Shown here piece after piece: positions 43,395 through 50,349 of a DNA stretch of 64,000 nucleotides. Each line of letters starts with the position of its first letter. The first letter of the stretch is position 1. The notes under the pieces were generated by a model that made no database searches, had not been told where the DNA came from, and saw only the letters and a program-made list of their open reading frames with translations. A program made the position numbers and the translations under genes. Origin of the DNA: Myxococcales bacterium (GTDB lineage: Bacteria; Myxococcota; Myxococcia; Myxococcales; JAJYLH01); assembly GCA_021787845.1 (NCBI GenBank), contig JAJYLH010000010.1:20651-84650 (forward strand). Reading direction: 5' to 3'.

Positions 43395-44180
43395 TCAGGG
43401 TTTCGCGCCGCCGGTCTCGGCGACCTTCTTCTCCGGCGCCGCGGCTGCGGACGCTTCCTTCGCGAGCTGCTCGAGCACGGCCGAATCGGTGAGGAGCGAC
43501 AGTACCTGAGGCGAGCGGAGCAGGGTGACGAAGTCGTGGTGGGCAAGGGCGGTCTTGAGCTTGGGGTCCGCTCGGATGGCGGCGATCCGAGGATCGTTCG
43601 CGAGGGCGCGAAGGGCGGCGTCGGCGCTCTTGCCCGGCTTGAGCCGACCGATGCGCCCCAAGGTCTGCTGGAGTTCGTCCACCCGCCGGCGGTAGACCAG
43701 CTCCCAGAAGTTGTCCCGGCGGGCGAGCTTGAGAAAGGCGGCCCGCGACAGCAGCGAATCTGCGCTCGGGTGGGCGAGCGGCACGGCGGCGACGACCAGC
43801 GCGCTCAGGGCAACCCAGACGAGCGCCGCGGTCTTGGTCGCCCCGACCAGGCCGCCGCCGGCGCGATTGAAGAGCCAGGAGGGCGAGCCGGTGTCCTCGG
43901 TCTTCTCCTTCGCGCCGCGGGTGAGGCTCCAGAGGAGAACGGCGACGCTGGTGTAGGACAGGAGCGCAAGCGAGAGGCCGGTGAAGAAGTAGGAGACGGT
44001 GAACGGCACGCCGAGCGGCTTCATCAAGCGGTGCGCGAGCGGTGCCGCCAGGAAGTAGGGCACCAGGGCGGCGGCAGCCCAGGCGGCGAGCCGGATGGTC
44101 TGCTTGAGGAGGCCGGCCTTGATGCCCCAGAGCGCGCCGAACACGACGACGCCGACGACGACGAGGTCGAAGGTGGTCAT
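43395..44180 (-). CDS. cvpA: CvpA family membrane protein
   Basis: The 261-aa protein has four hydrophobic segments in the first ~140 residues with the CvpA pattern (DLVVVGVVVFGALWGIKAGL at the start; NRAGGGLVGATKTAAL). A soluble helical tail ending in Ala/Lys-rich low complexity follows. CvpA is tied to colicin V production, purF operons and envelope homeostasis. Its ATG overlaps the J-protein stop as ATGA, placing it in an unusual Hsp70-J-CvpA operon. The tail (~120 aa) is longer than in E. coli CvpA (162 aa total). Confidence 0.82.
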   Translation of the reverse strand: MTTFDLVVVGVVVFGALWGIKAGLLKQTIRLAAWAAAALVPYFLAAPLAHRLMKPLGVPFTVSYFFTGLSLALLSYTSVAVLLWSLTRGAKEKTEDTGSPSWLFNRAGGGLVGATKTAALVWVALSALVVAAVPLAHPSADSLLSRAAFLKLARRDNFWELVYRRRVDELQQTLGRIGRLKPGKSADAALRALANDPRIAAIRADPKLKTALAHHDFVTLLRSPQVLSLLTDSAVLEQLAKEASAAAAPEKKVAETGGAKP

Positions 44181-44725
44181 TTCTTCCCGCTCGCAAGCCG
44201 CGTCGCTTCTTCGAGCTTCTCCTGGAAATAGACGTTCTGCGGCTCGTACATCCGGGCCATCCTGAAGTTCTGCGCCGCCTGCGCGTAGCGACCGGCGTCC
44301 AGATCCAAGAGGCCCGCCTGGAACATCGCGCGCCCCTGGGGAGTGGTGCCGAGGAGCGCGTCGCGGTCGCGCTTGAGCTCCTCCTCGGAGGACTCCGTGT
44401 AGCGCAGCTTCCGGTCGCGGTCCTGGCCGTTGATGTCGGCGAGGTACTTCTCGCGCTTTTCGTCGTCCCTGAGGCACACCCAGGCTTCGTTGATGCGCCG
44501 GTAGATCCTTCCGACGGCGCGCTTCAAGTCCCCGTCCGGCAGGGCGAAGAACCGGTCCGGATGGTAGGTGCGCGATTCGCGAAAATAGGCGGCCTTGATC
44601 TCCGCCGGGCTCGCGGTCTGCTCGAGCTTGAGGATCTGGAAGTAGTCGAGCTGGTCGAGAACGCCGGCCAGCGCCTGGGTTTCGATGTCGAAGACGGGGT
44701 CGACGCCGGGCATCTGGGCTTTCAC
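44177..44725 (-). CDS. J-domain co-chaperone with TPR-like C-terminus
   Basis: A J-domain lies at residues ~26-90 ([23 protein letters not shown] at 55-57) and would stimulate the ATPase of the Hsp70 encoded just upstream. The C-terminal ~80 residues are helical with a TPR-like unit ([20 protein letters not shown]). There is no G/F-rich or zinc-finger region, so it is not a class I DnaJ. I chose the GTG at 44725, which overlaps the Hsp70 stop as GTGA and has GGAG 4 nt upstream. An ATG at 44713 is the alternative. The protein is 182 aa. Confidence 0.82.
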   Translation of the reverse strand: MKAQMPGVDPVFDIETQALAGVLDQLDYFQILKLEQTASPAEIKAAYFRESRTYHPDRFFALPDGDLKRAVGRIYRRINEAWVCLRDDEKREKYLADINGQDRDRKLRYTESSEEELKRDRDALLGTTPQGRAMFQAGLLDLDAGRYAQAAQNFRMARMYEPQNVYFQEKLEEATRLASGKK

Positions 44726-46308
44726 GCCGCTCCGCGCGCGAGCGAGACGTCGGCGTTCTTGCGCGCCGACTCGGCGATGTCCGTGTCGGAGAGGCCGCTC
44801 GACAGGTTGATGGTCATCGACGCCTTCTGGCCGGTCTCCTGGTCGGTCGCCGACACGTGGACGATGCCGTTCGCGTCGATCTCGAAGGTCACCTCGATCT
44901 GCACCTCGCCGCGGTAGGCGATGCGAAACCCGGAAAACTCGAACTCGCCCAGAAGCGCGCACTCGGAGGCTTGGTTCGACTCGCCCTGGTAGACCCGAAT
45001 CTTCACCTTTTCCTGGCCGTCGCGGTTGGTGGTGAAGGTCTTCGAGCGCTCGATGGGCACCGGCGTGTTCTTGTCCAGCATCTTCTCGGTGTAGCCGCCG
45101 ACGGTGCCGACGCGCAGCGACAGCGGGGTCACGTCGATGAGGATCTGGTCGCTCTTCTGCTCCAGGAGCGCTGCCGCTTGGATGGCGGCACCCATCGCGA
45201 CCACCTCGTCCGGGTCGATGCCGACCATCGGCTCCTTGCCGAAGTAGTGCTTGACGCCCTGCCGGATGACCGGCAGCCGGGTGGGGCCGCCGACCAGAAT
45301 CACCGCGTCCAGGTCGGCGACGGTCAGCCGCGCCGACTGGAGCGCCTCGTCGCAGACCTTGAAGGTCCGCTGCACGAGGTCCATGGTCAACTGGTTGAAC
45401 TCGGCGTCGGACAGCGTATCGGCCAGGTTCATCACGCAGCCGTTCGGGTCCTGGCAGATCCCCTCGACGTTGATGCTGGCGGTTCCGTCGTGCCCGACGT
45501 CGATTTTCCCGCGCTCGGCCGCCTCCTTGAGCATCTGCAGGCAGTACTTGTTCAGCCGCAGGTCGATGCCGGTCTTGCCCAGGAACCGCTCCGCGAGCCA
45601 GGTCATGATCCGGTCGTCGAAGTCGTCGCCGCCCAGGTAGGTGTCGCCGGCCGTCGAGAGCACCTGGAAGACGTCCTTCCCGATGTCGAGGATCGAGATG
45701 TCGAAGGTGCCGCCGCCCAGGTCGAAGACCGCGATGCGCTGCTGGGTGTTCTTCCCGAACCCGAACGCCAGGCTCGCCGCCGTCGGCTCGTTGATGATCC
45801 GGATGACGTCGAGCCCCGCGATCTTCCCCGCGTCCTTCGTCGCCTGCCGCTGGTTGTCGTTGAAGTAGGCGGGCACCGTGACCACCGCCTTCGTCACCTC
45901 CCGGCCGAGGTAGCTCTCGACGATGGCCTTCATCTCCTTGAGCACCAGCGCGCTTATCTCGGGAACAGAGTAAATCGCGTCCCGCACCTGCACCCGCACG
46001 CCGTTGTTCGGCCCCTCGACGATCTTGTAGGGCATCACCGCTTGCGCCTTCTTCACCTCGTCGGAGAAGTAGAAGCGGCCGATCAGCCTCTTCGCCGAGT
46101 AGACCGTGCACTCGGCGTTGGTGATGATGTTGCGCTTGGCCGAGTTGCCGACGAGGACGGTGCCGTCCTCGAGGAAGCTGACGACGCTCGCGTGCACCCG
46201 TTCGCCCCACTCGTTCGGGATGACGGTCGGGGCGCCGTTTTCCATCAGCGCGACGCAGCTATAGGAGGTGCCGAGGTCGATGCCGATCGCGATGTCGTCG
46301 TTGGCCAT
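44722..46308 (-). CDS. Hsp70-family chaperone lacking the C-terminal lid
   Basis: The ATPase domain is complete ([15 protein letters not shown] at the N-terminus; [29 protein letters not shown]). The linker and beta-sandwich substrate domain follow ([27 protein letters not shown]). The protein ends at 528 aa, about 110 residues short of DnaK, with only the first lid helix and none of the EEVD-like tail. The stop is real: the next gene overlaps it. It is distinct from the housekeeping dnaK by size and by its J-protein/CvpA operon. It resembles the short Hsp70s of myxobacteria in general form; that comparison is from memory. Confidence 0.86.
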   Translation of the reverse strand: MANDDIAIGIDLGTSYSCVALMENGAPTVIPNEWGERVHASVVSFLEDGTVLVGNSAKRNIITNAECTVYSAKRLIGRFYFSDEVKKAQAVMPYKIVEGPNNGVRVQVRDAIYSVPEISALVLKEMKAIVESYLGREVTKAVVTVPAYFNDNQRQATKDAGKIAGLDVIRIINEPTAASLAFGFGKNTQQRIAVFDLGGGTFDISILDIGKDVFQVLSTAGDTYLGGDDFDDRIMTWLAERFLGKTGIDLRLNKYCLQMLKEAAERGKIDVGHDGTASINVEGICQDPNGCVMNLADTLSDAEFNQLTMDLVQRTFKVCDEALQSARLTVADLDAVILVGGPTRLPVIRQGVKHYFGKEPMVGIDPDEVVAMGAAIQAAALLEQKSDQILIDVTPLSLRVGTVGGYTEKMLDKNTPVPIERSKTFTTNRDGQEKVKIRVYQGESNQASECALLGEFEFSGFRIAYRGEVQIEVTFEIDANGIVHVSATDQETGQKASMTINLSSGLSDTDIAESARKNADVSLARGAA

Positions 46309-46608
46309 GCGGTGTCGAGCCTCGGGCGCCCCAGGACACGAACGCTGCCGCCCAACAGGAGGCGGCCAGCACCCGCGAGGGGCGACAGCGGCGTCGCCCT
46401 CCTTAAGGTGTTAGCGAGCGGGAACGGTGCCGCCCAGCGGGAGAAAGGATAGGAGCCCGCGAAGTCGGGAGTCAAACCGCCGGCACTCAAGAAACCCTGG
46501 CGCGCTCTCGGGCGTCGAAGAGAGCAGTGGCCCGGCGTGCTGCCTGTTGCGAAGTCGGTCGGCCGTGGGGCACGCTTTCAGAGGCGAACGTTCCTTCGAG
46601 GAGAGTCG
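46309..46608. promoter_or_regulatory. Divergent spacer between Hsp70 and amidotransferase-like genes
   Basis: This 300-nt spacer must hold promoters for both directions. I see no CIRCE inverted repeat (TTAGCACTC type) upstream of the Hsp70 gene, and no clear -35/-10 pair in either direction. The strongest site is GAGGAG just before the ATG at 46609. Confidence 0.4.
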
Positions 46609-47433
46609 ATGGCCCAGCTCGTCGCCGTCCTGCAGAACGATCCCGCGCTGCTCAGGTGCCAGCTCCAGCGCTTGGAGCGGGTGGTCGACCTGGCAGTGCG
46701 GCCGGGGAAGGTCGTCGGCGTCGGCTACTTCGAGAACGGCAAGGTGCTCCTTCGCAAGCGTCCGGTGGCGGGCGAGCTCTCGCTCGCGCAGGCCTTCGGC
46801 GACGTGCAGAGCGAGCTGTTCCTCGCGGTCAGCCACGGGGTGGCGCCCGGCGGCTTTCGCGAGGAGGACACCGAGCCGTACCGGTTTCGCAACTGGGTCT
46901 TCGCGGGCACCGGCCAGATTCTGCCGCTGGGCGAACGGCAGCAGGTGATCGCGGAGCTGCCGGCGTTCTTGCAGCGCGGTCTCGTCGGTCCGAGCGACGC
47001 GGAGCTCGCCTTTCTCGCCACCTTGGGGCACGTCCAGGCCGAGAGCCGGATGCTGGACGCGCTCGACCTGTCGGTCGACGTGGCGGGGCGCGCGCTGGCG
47101 CGGACGCTCAAGCGCCTGGACGAACGGGCGCGCGAGGCGGGGGTGCCGTTGTCGCAGACGAGCGTCGTCGTCTCCAATGGGCGGATGATCGCGGCAGTTC
47201 GGCGCGGGCGGCCGCTGTCGTACGCGCTCTTGGAGGGGCTGTCGGAGTGCCCCCTCTGCGGCATCGACCGCGCGACCTCCGAACGCGACGTGCGCGTCCG
47301 GCCGCACCGGATGCTCAAGGCGGTGGCGCTCGCGACCCAGCCGCGGCAGGACGGCGTCCAGTGGATCGAAGTGCCCGAAGGGCACCTCATCACGGTCAGC
47401 CGCTCGTTCGACGTGAGGCTGACGCCGCTGTAG
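46609..47433 (+). CDS. Class II glutamine-amidotransferase-like protein without nucleophile Cys
   Basis: The 274-aa protein resembles YafJ/EgtC-type class II amidotransferases: a short N-terminal strand MAQLVAVLQNDP, then VVGVGYFENGKVLLRKRP and a later VVSNGRMIAAVRRGRPL. In the family residue 2 is the nucleophilic Cys; here it is Ala. GAGGAG 6 nt before 46609 supports this start. The frame is open upstream to 46537, but that would bury the N-terminus further. A pair of Cys residues, CPLC, occurs near residue 212. The protein may be a non-catalytic relative. The family call is moderate. Confidence 0.6.
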   Translation: MAQLVAVLQNDPALLRCQLQRLERVVDLAVRPGKVVGVGYFENGKVLLRKRPVAGELSLAQAFGDVQSELFLAVSHGVAPGGFREEDTEPYRFRNWVFAGTGQILPLGERQQVIAELPAFLQRGLVGPSDAELAFLATLGHVQAESRMLDALDLSVDVAGRALARTLKRLDERAREAGVPLSQTSVVVSNGRMIAAVRRGRPLSYALLEGLSECPLCGIDRATSERDVRVRPHRMLKAVALATQPRQDGVQWIEVPEGHLITVSRSFDVRLTPL

Positions 47434-47519
47434 ATTTCTTGGCGACCGAGAGCCGGTGACGAAATCGCGCCAAGATGCTAATCCGGCTCACCCAAGTCGC
47501 TGCATCGGGCGGCCACTGC

Positions 47520-47594
47520 GCCGCTCCCTCACGGTCGCGGTACGGACTCCTGCGTATGCGGCAGCTTGATCGGTACCGCGACCGTGGGAGCGGC
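47520..47594. repeat. Inverted repeat GCCGCTCCC-ACGGTCGCGGTAC
   Basis: The left arm (47520-47543) and right arm (47573-47594) are complementary over ~22 nt with one extra base, leaving a 29-nt loop. It lies between two convergent genes and could work as a terminator. The arm sequence belongs to a type of dispersed repeat seen in several GC-rich phyla. The flanks of the 47434-47643 gap show no gene. Confidence 0.6.
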
Positions 47595-47643
47595 GGGACA
47601 AGCCCCACCCGGGTCAGGCGGAGAGGCAGCACGCGTCAGATTC

Positions 47644-48759
47644 TTAAGGTTTTCCAGTTCCCAGCCTTCGCGCGGTGATTCGCACGACGGCGTAGTTGCC
47701 GCGCGTTGCGAGGATCGATCCCCCGAGCCGATCGATCGAAATCTTGAGGGGCTCGACGAGCTTGCGCTGGCAAAGCCAGAGCGCTTCCCCTCCCTTGGCG
47801 AGCACTTCCCGAGACCGCACCAGCTCCTCGGCAAGGGTGTCGAGCCCCGCGCTAGCGTGCAGCTCCCCGGCGAACAACCGCGCGCCCTCGCCCACAAGCC
47901 GCGCGCTCAATCGGGTCGAGACGTGGGCCCCGGTGTTCCGGCGGACGAACGCGAGCTGCAGGAGGTCGCGGTCGAGCGCCATCACCCGGGCGCCGCGGCG
48001 CACGAGGTCGGCGGGGACCGGTCCGTAGCCCGCGCGCCAGCACAGGGCGGCTCCGCTACAGCCTCTCGGCAGGTAGTCGAGCAGGAGCGGTATCCCTGCC
48101 TGCAAGTGCTCTCGGTCCTCGTTCACGTCGTGCGGCCGCTCGAACTCGCGCTCGCCGACGCGCACGCGGTCGAGCAGGTAGAGCGATTCGTGATCGGCGA
48201 TCGGCACGTCGAGCCGGGGGCAGGCGAAGACGACGTGGCGTGCGCCCTCGGCGACGCGTCGGATCGGGAGCGCTCGTTCGTCGGCGACCCGGCGGACCAC
48301 GTCGTCGAGCGCGCGGATCACGACCAGGCGCAGCTCGCCGCCCTCGCGAAGGAGCGAGGCGCCGGCGGCGACGAAGTAGGCGATGGCGTCGTCCCCGATC
48401 CGCGCGGGTACGTTGCAGAGCACCCAGTCGAACTCGCGCGTTCCGACGTCGCGAAGGCCGAGGCTCGGGAAGGCGACGACGTTCGACAGCCCGTGGGCCG
48501 CTGCGTTTCGAGCGGCGAGGTCGACCGCCAGCGCATCACGATCGACCAGCTCGACGCGCGCCTGCGGATGCGTGGCGGCGACCGGGAGGCCCAGGGCACC
48601 GTAACCGCAACCGAGGTCCAGCACCGATCGCGGCGGGCTGGACGGCAGGTGCTCGAGGAGCAGCCGGGTGCCGTCGTCGACTCGCTCGGCCGAGAAGAGG
48701 CCGGGCGCGGTCTCGAAACGGAAGCGGTGGCCGAAGGCGTCGGCGAAGACGAAGGGCAT
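47644..48759 (-). CDS. Class I methyltransferase, RsmC/RlmG-like two-domain form
   Basis: The 371-aa protein has the SAM motif VLDLGCGYGALGLPV at residues 46-60 and an acidic loop ELVDRD. A second, degenerate methyltransferase-like half follows, as in RsmC/RlmG rRNA guanine-N2 methyltransferases. The motif IV that should read NPPF(H) is CNVPARIG at 115-122, so the substrate-contacting residues differ. The start at 48759 is chosen to match the family N-terminus; upstream sequence is a repeat. The second half contains GALCWRAGYGPVPADLV. Confidence 0.65.
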   Translation of the reverse strand: MPFVFADAFGHRFRFETAPGLFSAERVDDGTRLLLEHLPSSPPRSVLDLGCGYGALGLPVAATHPQARVELVDRDALAVDLAARNAAAHGLSNVVAFPSLGLRDVGTREFDWVLCNVPARIGDDAIAYFVAAGASLLREGGELRLVVIRALDDVVRRVADERALPIRRVAEGARHVVFACPRLDVPIADHESLYLLDRVRVGEREFERPHDVNEDREHLQAGIPLLLDYLPRGCSGAALCWRAGYGPVPADLVRRGARVMALDRDLLQLAFVRRNTGAHVSTRLSARLVGEGARLFAGELHASAGLDTLAEELVRSREVLAKGGEALWLCQRKLVEPLKISIDRLGGSILATRGNYAVVRITARRLGTGKP

Positions 48760-48872
48760 CGGGGCGGATGGCGGATGGCCGGCAAGACGCGGGCAAGGCT
48801 CTTGTCGCAGAGGGGCGGCGTCCTGCGCAAGCTCCAAGCGCTGGGCGCGAGTTTCATCCGGTTGCGGCTACG

Positions 48873-48946
48873 TAGGGCGGGGGCTTGTCCCCCGCCGTTC
48901 TGGTGGCCATCGGCGTCGCGCGGCGGGGGACAAGCCCCCGCCCTAG
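48873..48946. repeat. Palindromic repeat TAGGGCGGGGGCTTGTCCCCCG, copy 1
   Basis: Two inverted 25-nt arms (TAGGGCGGGGGCTTGTCCCC and GGGGACAAGCCCCCGCCCTA) surround a 23-nt loop. A second copy lies at 50104 with a different loop. It sits between the methyltransferase start and the next gene. Confidence 0.75.
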
Positions 48947-49045
48947 GTCGAGAATCGGATCGAGCTCGCGCCTCGGGCGCTTGACCTGCCGGCGAAGATG
49001 TGACTCAGATCTCCCGCGGACCCTACCTGCCACCCCGAGACGCAC

Positions 49046-49864
49046 ATGGACCAGAATCCCGACACCCCGTTCGCAGCGCAGCCCCCCGAGAATCCGTACG
49101 CCGCCCCGCGAGCCCGCACCGACTTCGTCCCCGGCGGAACGGGCATCCTCGGCGAACCGCAGCGATGGGAAATCGGCGAGGTGCTCGGCGGAGCGTGGTC
49201 GGCGTTCGAGGCGAACTGGGGCGTGCTGCTCGGCACCCTGTTGTTGAGCGGCATCGCGATCTACGTCGTCGTCTTCGCCGTCGGGTTCGCGGCCGCGTTC
49301 GTCTTCCACGGCCAGTTCGCCGAGTTTGGTTCCCCCGGGATGGAGCCTCGGCTCGGGTTGGGCTTCTTCGGCGTGCAGCTCACCACCACCGTCGTGACCT
49401 ACCTCATCGAGGCCTACATCGCGGTCGGCTACTGGCGCCTCGCGATCGCCGCCGCGCGAGGCGAGCGACCGACCTTGGCCACGTTCTTCAGCGGGGGCGG
49501 CCGGTACCTGACCATGCTCCTCTTGATGATCGTGCAAGGGCTCGGCACGTTCGTCGGGTTCATCTTCTTCATCGTTCCGGGGATCATCCTGGCGCTGGGG
49601 TGGCTCGTCTCGCCGGCGCTCGTCGCCGACACCGAGCTGAGCGCCATCGGCAGCCTGAAGACGAGCTGGGCCATCAGCCGCGGGCACAAGATGAACCTGT
49701 TCCTGTTCGGCCTCGTGCTGATGCTGCTCAACGTCGCCGGCGCCCTGCCTTGTGGCCTGGGCCTCTTGGTCACTGCTCCGATGTCCGCGGTTGCGCTCGC
49801 CATCGTCTACACCCGGATGAGCGGCCGCACCACGCAAAGCTCGGCCGCCGGCACGACGGCCTAG
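49046..49864 (+). CDS. Multi-pass membrane protein, Pro/Ala-rich N-terminus
   Basis: The 272-aa protein starts with a ~35-residue Pro/Ala-rich cytoplasmic stretch (FAAQPPENPYAAP). WEIGEVLGGAWSAFEANWGV and five or six membrane segments follow. This pattern is common in the YciC/DUF975 and GPDPase-membrane-domain type proteins (IGSLKTSWAISRGHKMNLFLF). Function is unknown. There is no close same-strand neighbour, so it is likely a single-gene unit. Conserved spacing suggests a scaffold or transporter-like role; that is only a guess. Confidence 0.7.
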   Translation: MDQNPDTPFAAQPPENPYAAPRARTDFVPGGTGILGEPQRWEIGEVLGGAWSAFEANWGVLLGTLLLSGIAIYVVVFAVGFAAAFVFHGQFAEFGSPGMEPRLGLGFFGVQLTTTVVTYLIEAYIAVGYWRLAIAAARGERPTLATFFSGGGRYLTMLLLMIVQGLGTFVGFIFFIVPGIILALGWLVSPALVADTELSAIGSLKTSWAISRGHKMNLFLFGLVLMLLNVAGALPCGLGLLVTAPMSAVALAIVYTRMSGRTTQSSAAGTTA

Positions 49865-49897
49865 CGCGGTCTCGCGCTGCCGATTCGCTTCAGTGGC

Positions 49898-49938
49898 GTC
49901 AACCGGACATGCAGTTGATCCATGTCTATCCGGTTGAC
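49898..49938. repeat. GTCAACCGG inverted repeat
   Basis: GTCAACCGGACATG (49898-49911) and CATGTCTATCCGGTTGAC (49921-49938) are inverted copies. They share ends with the element at 29752 and with the direct repeats near 19.7 and 20.8 kb. Confidence 0.55.
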
Positions 49939-49965
49939 CCACTTGCCGGTCGATCGTTGTATTAG

Positions 49966-50101
49966 TCGTTGCGAAAGTAGTCGCAGTCGGAGTCTCGTGG
50001 CACAGGCGTCCTCGCCTGTGAAAGCCACAACGAAGGCTACACGGGCGGGGACGCCCGTGCCACGACTGATGATGCGAGGTGCAGATACTTTCGCAACGAT
50101 T
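49966..50101. mobile_element. MITE-like element with terminal inverted repeats (copy 2)
   Basis: The ends TCGTTGCGAAAGTA (left) and TACTTTCGCAACGA (right) are perfect inverted repeats. Between them are the half-sites GTGGCACAGGCGTCCTCGCC and GGCGGGGACGCCCGTGCCAC around a central AAAGCCACAACGAAGGCT. It carries no ORF. Its reverse complement matches 27663-27773 with only a few differences. No target-site duplication is obvious. Confidence 0.7.
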
Positions 50102-50103
50102 AA

Positions 50104-50172
50104 TAGGGCGGGGGCTCGTCCCCCGCCGTTTCTGTGCCGTCAGCCCGGCGGGGGACAACCCCCCCGCCCTAC
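50104..50172. repeat. Palindromic repeat TAGGGCGGGGGCTCGTCCCCCG, copy 2
   Basis: The arms match the copy at 48873, with CTCGTC for CTTGTC. The loop is TTTCTGTGCCGTCAGCC. It abuts the MITE-like element at its left (2 nt apart), as if one inserted next to the other. Confidence 0.75.
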
Positions 50173-50257
50173 GGTCATGCGGATCAAGTGTGTCAACCGG
50201 ATAGGCAGGGTTGATTCGAAGCCTTGCGGCGCGGCGCGGTGGACGGTCCAGAGAAGC

Positions 50258-50340
50258 AGGATGGGTGAAGCGGAGCGGAACCCATCGTTACAGAGCGATG
50301 ACCGCTCAAGGGGTCCCGTTCTCGCTCCGCCCATCCTACT
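50258..50340. repeat. Palindromic repeat GGATGGGTGAAGCGGAGCGG, copy 1
   Basis: The left arm CAGGATGGGTGAAGCGGAGC and the right arm CGCTCCGCCCATCCTACT are complementary around a 45-nt loop. It lies 10 nt past the stop of the PKD lipoprotein gene (minus strand), where it could end transcription. A second copy is at 57843, placed the same way. Confidence 0.7.
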
Positions 50341-50349
50341 TCGGTCCGG

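Noticed and set aside
44722..46308. Truncated Hsp70 as a frameshift artefact
   Set aside because: The J-protein gene begins in a 4-nt overlap at the stop and has its own ribosome-binding site, so the short form looks genuine.
46309..46608. CIRCE or other heat-shock operator before the Hsp70 gene
   Set aside because: TTAGCGAGCG is present, but there is no inverted TTAGCACTC-N9-GAGTGCTAA.
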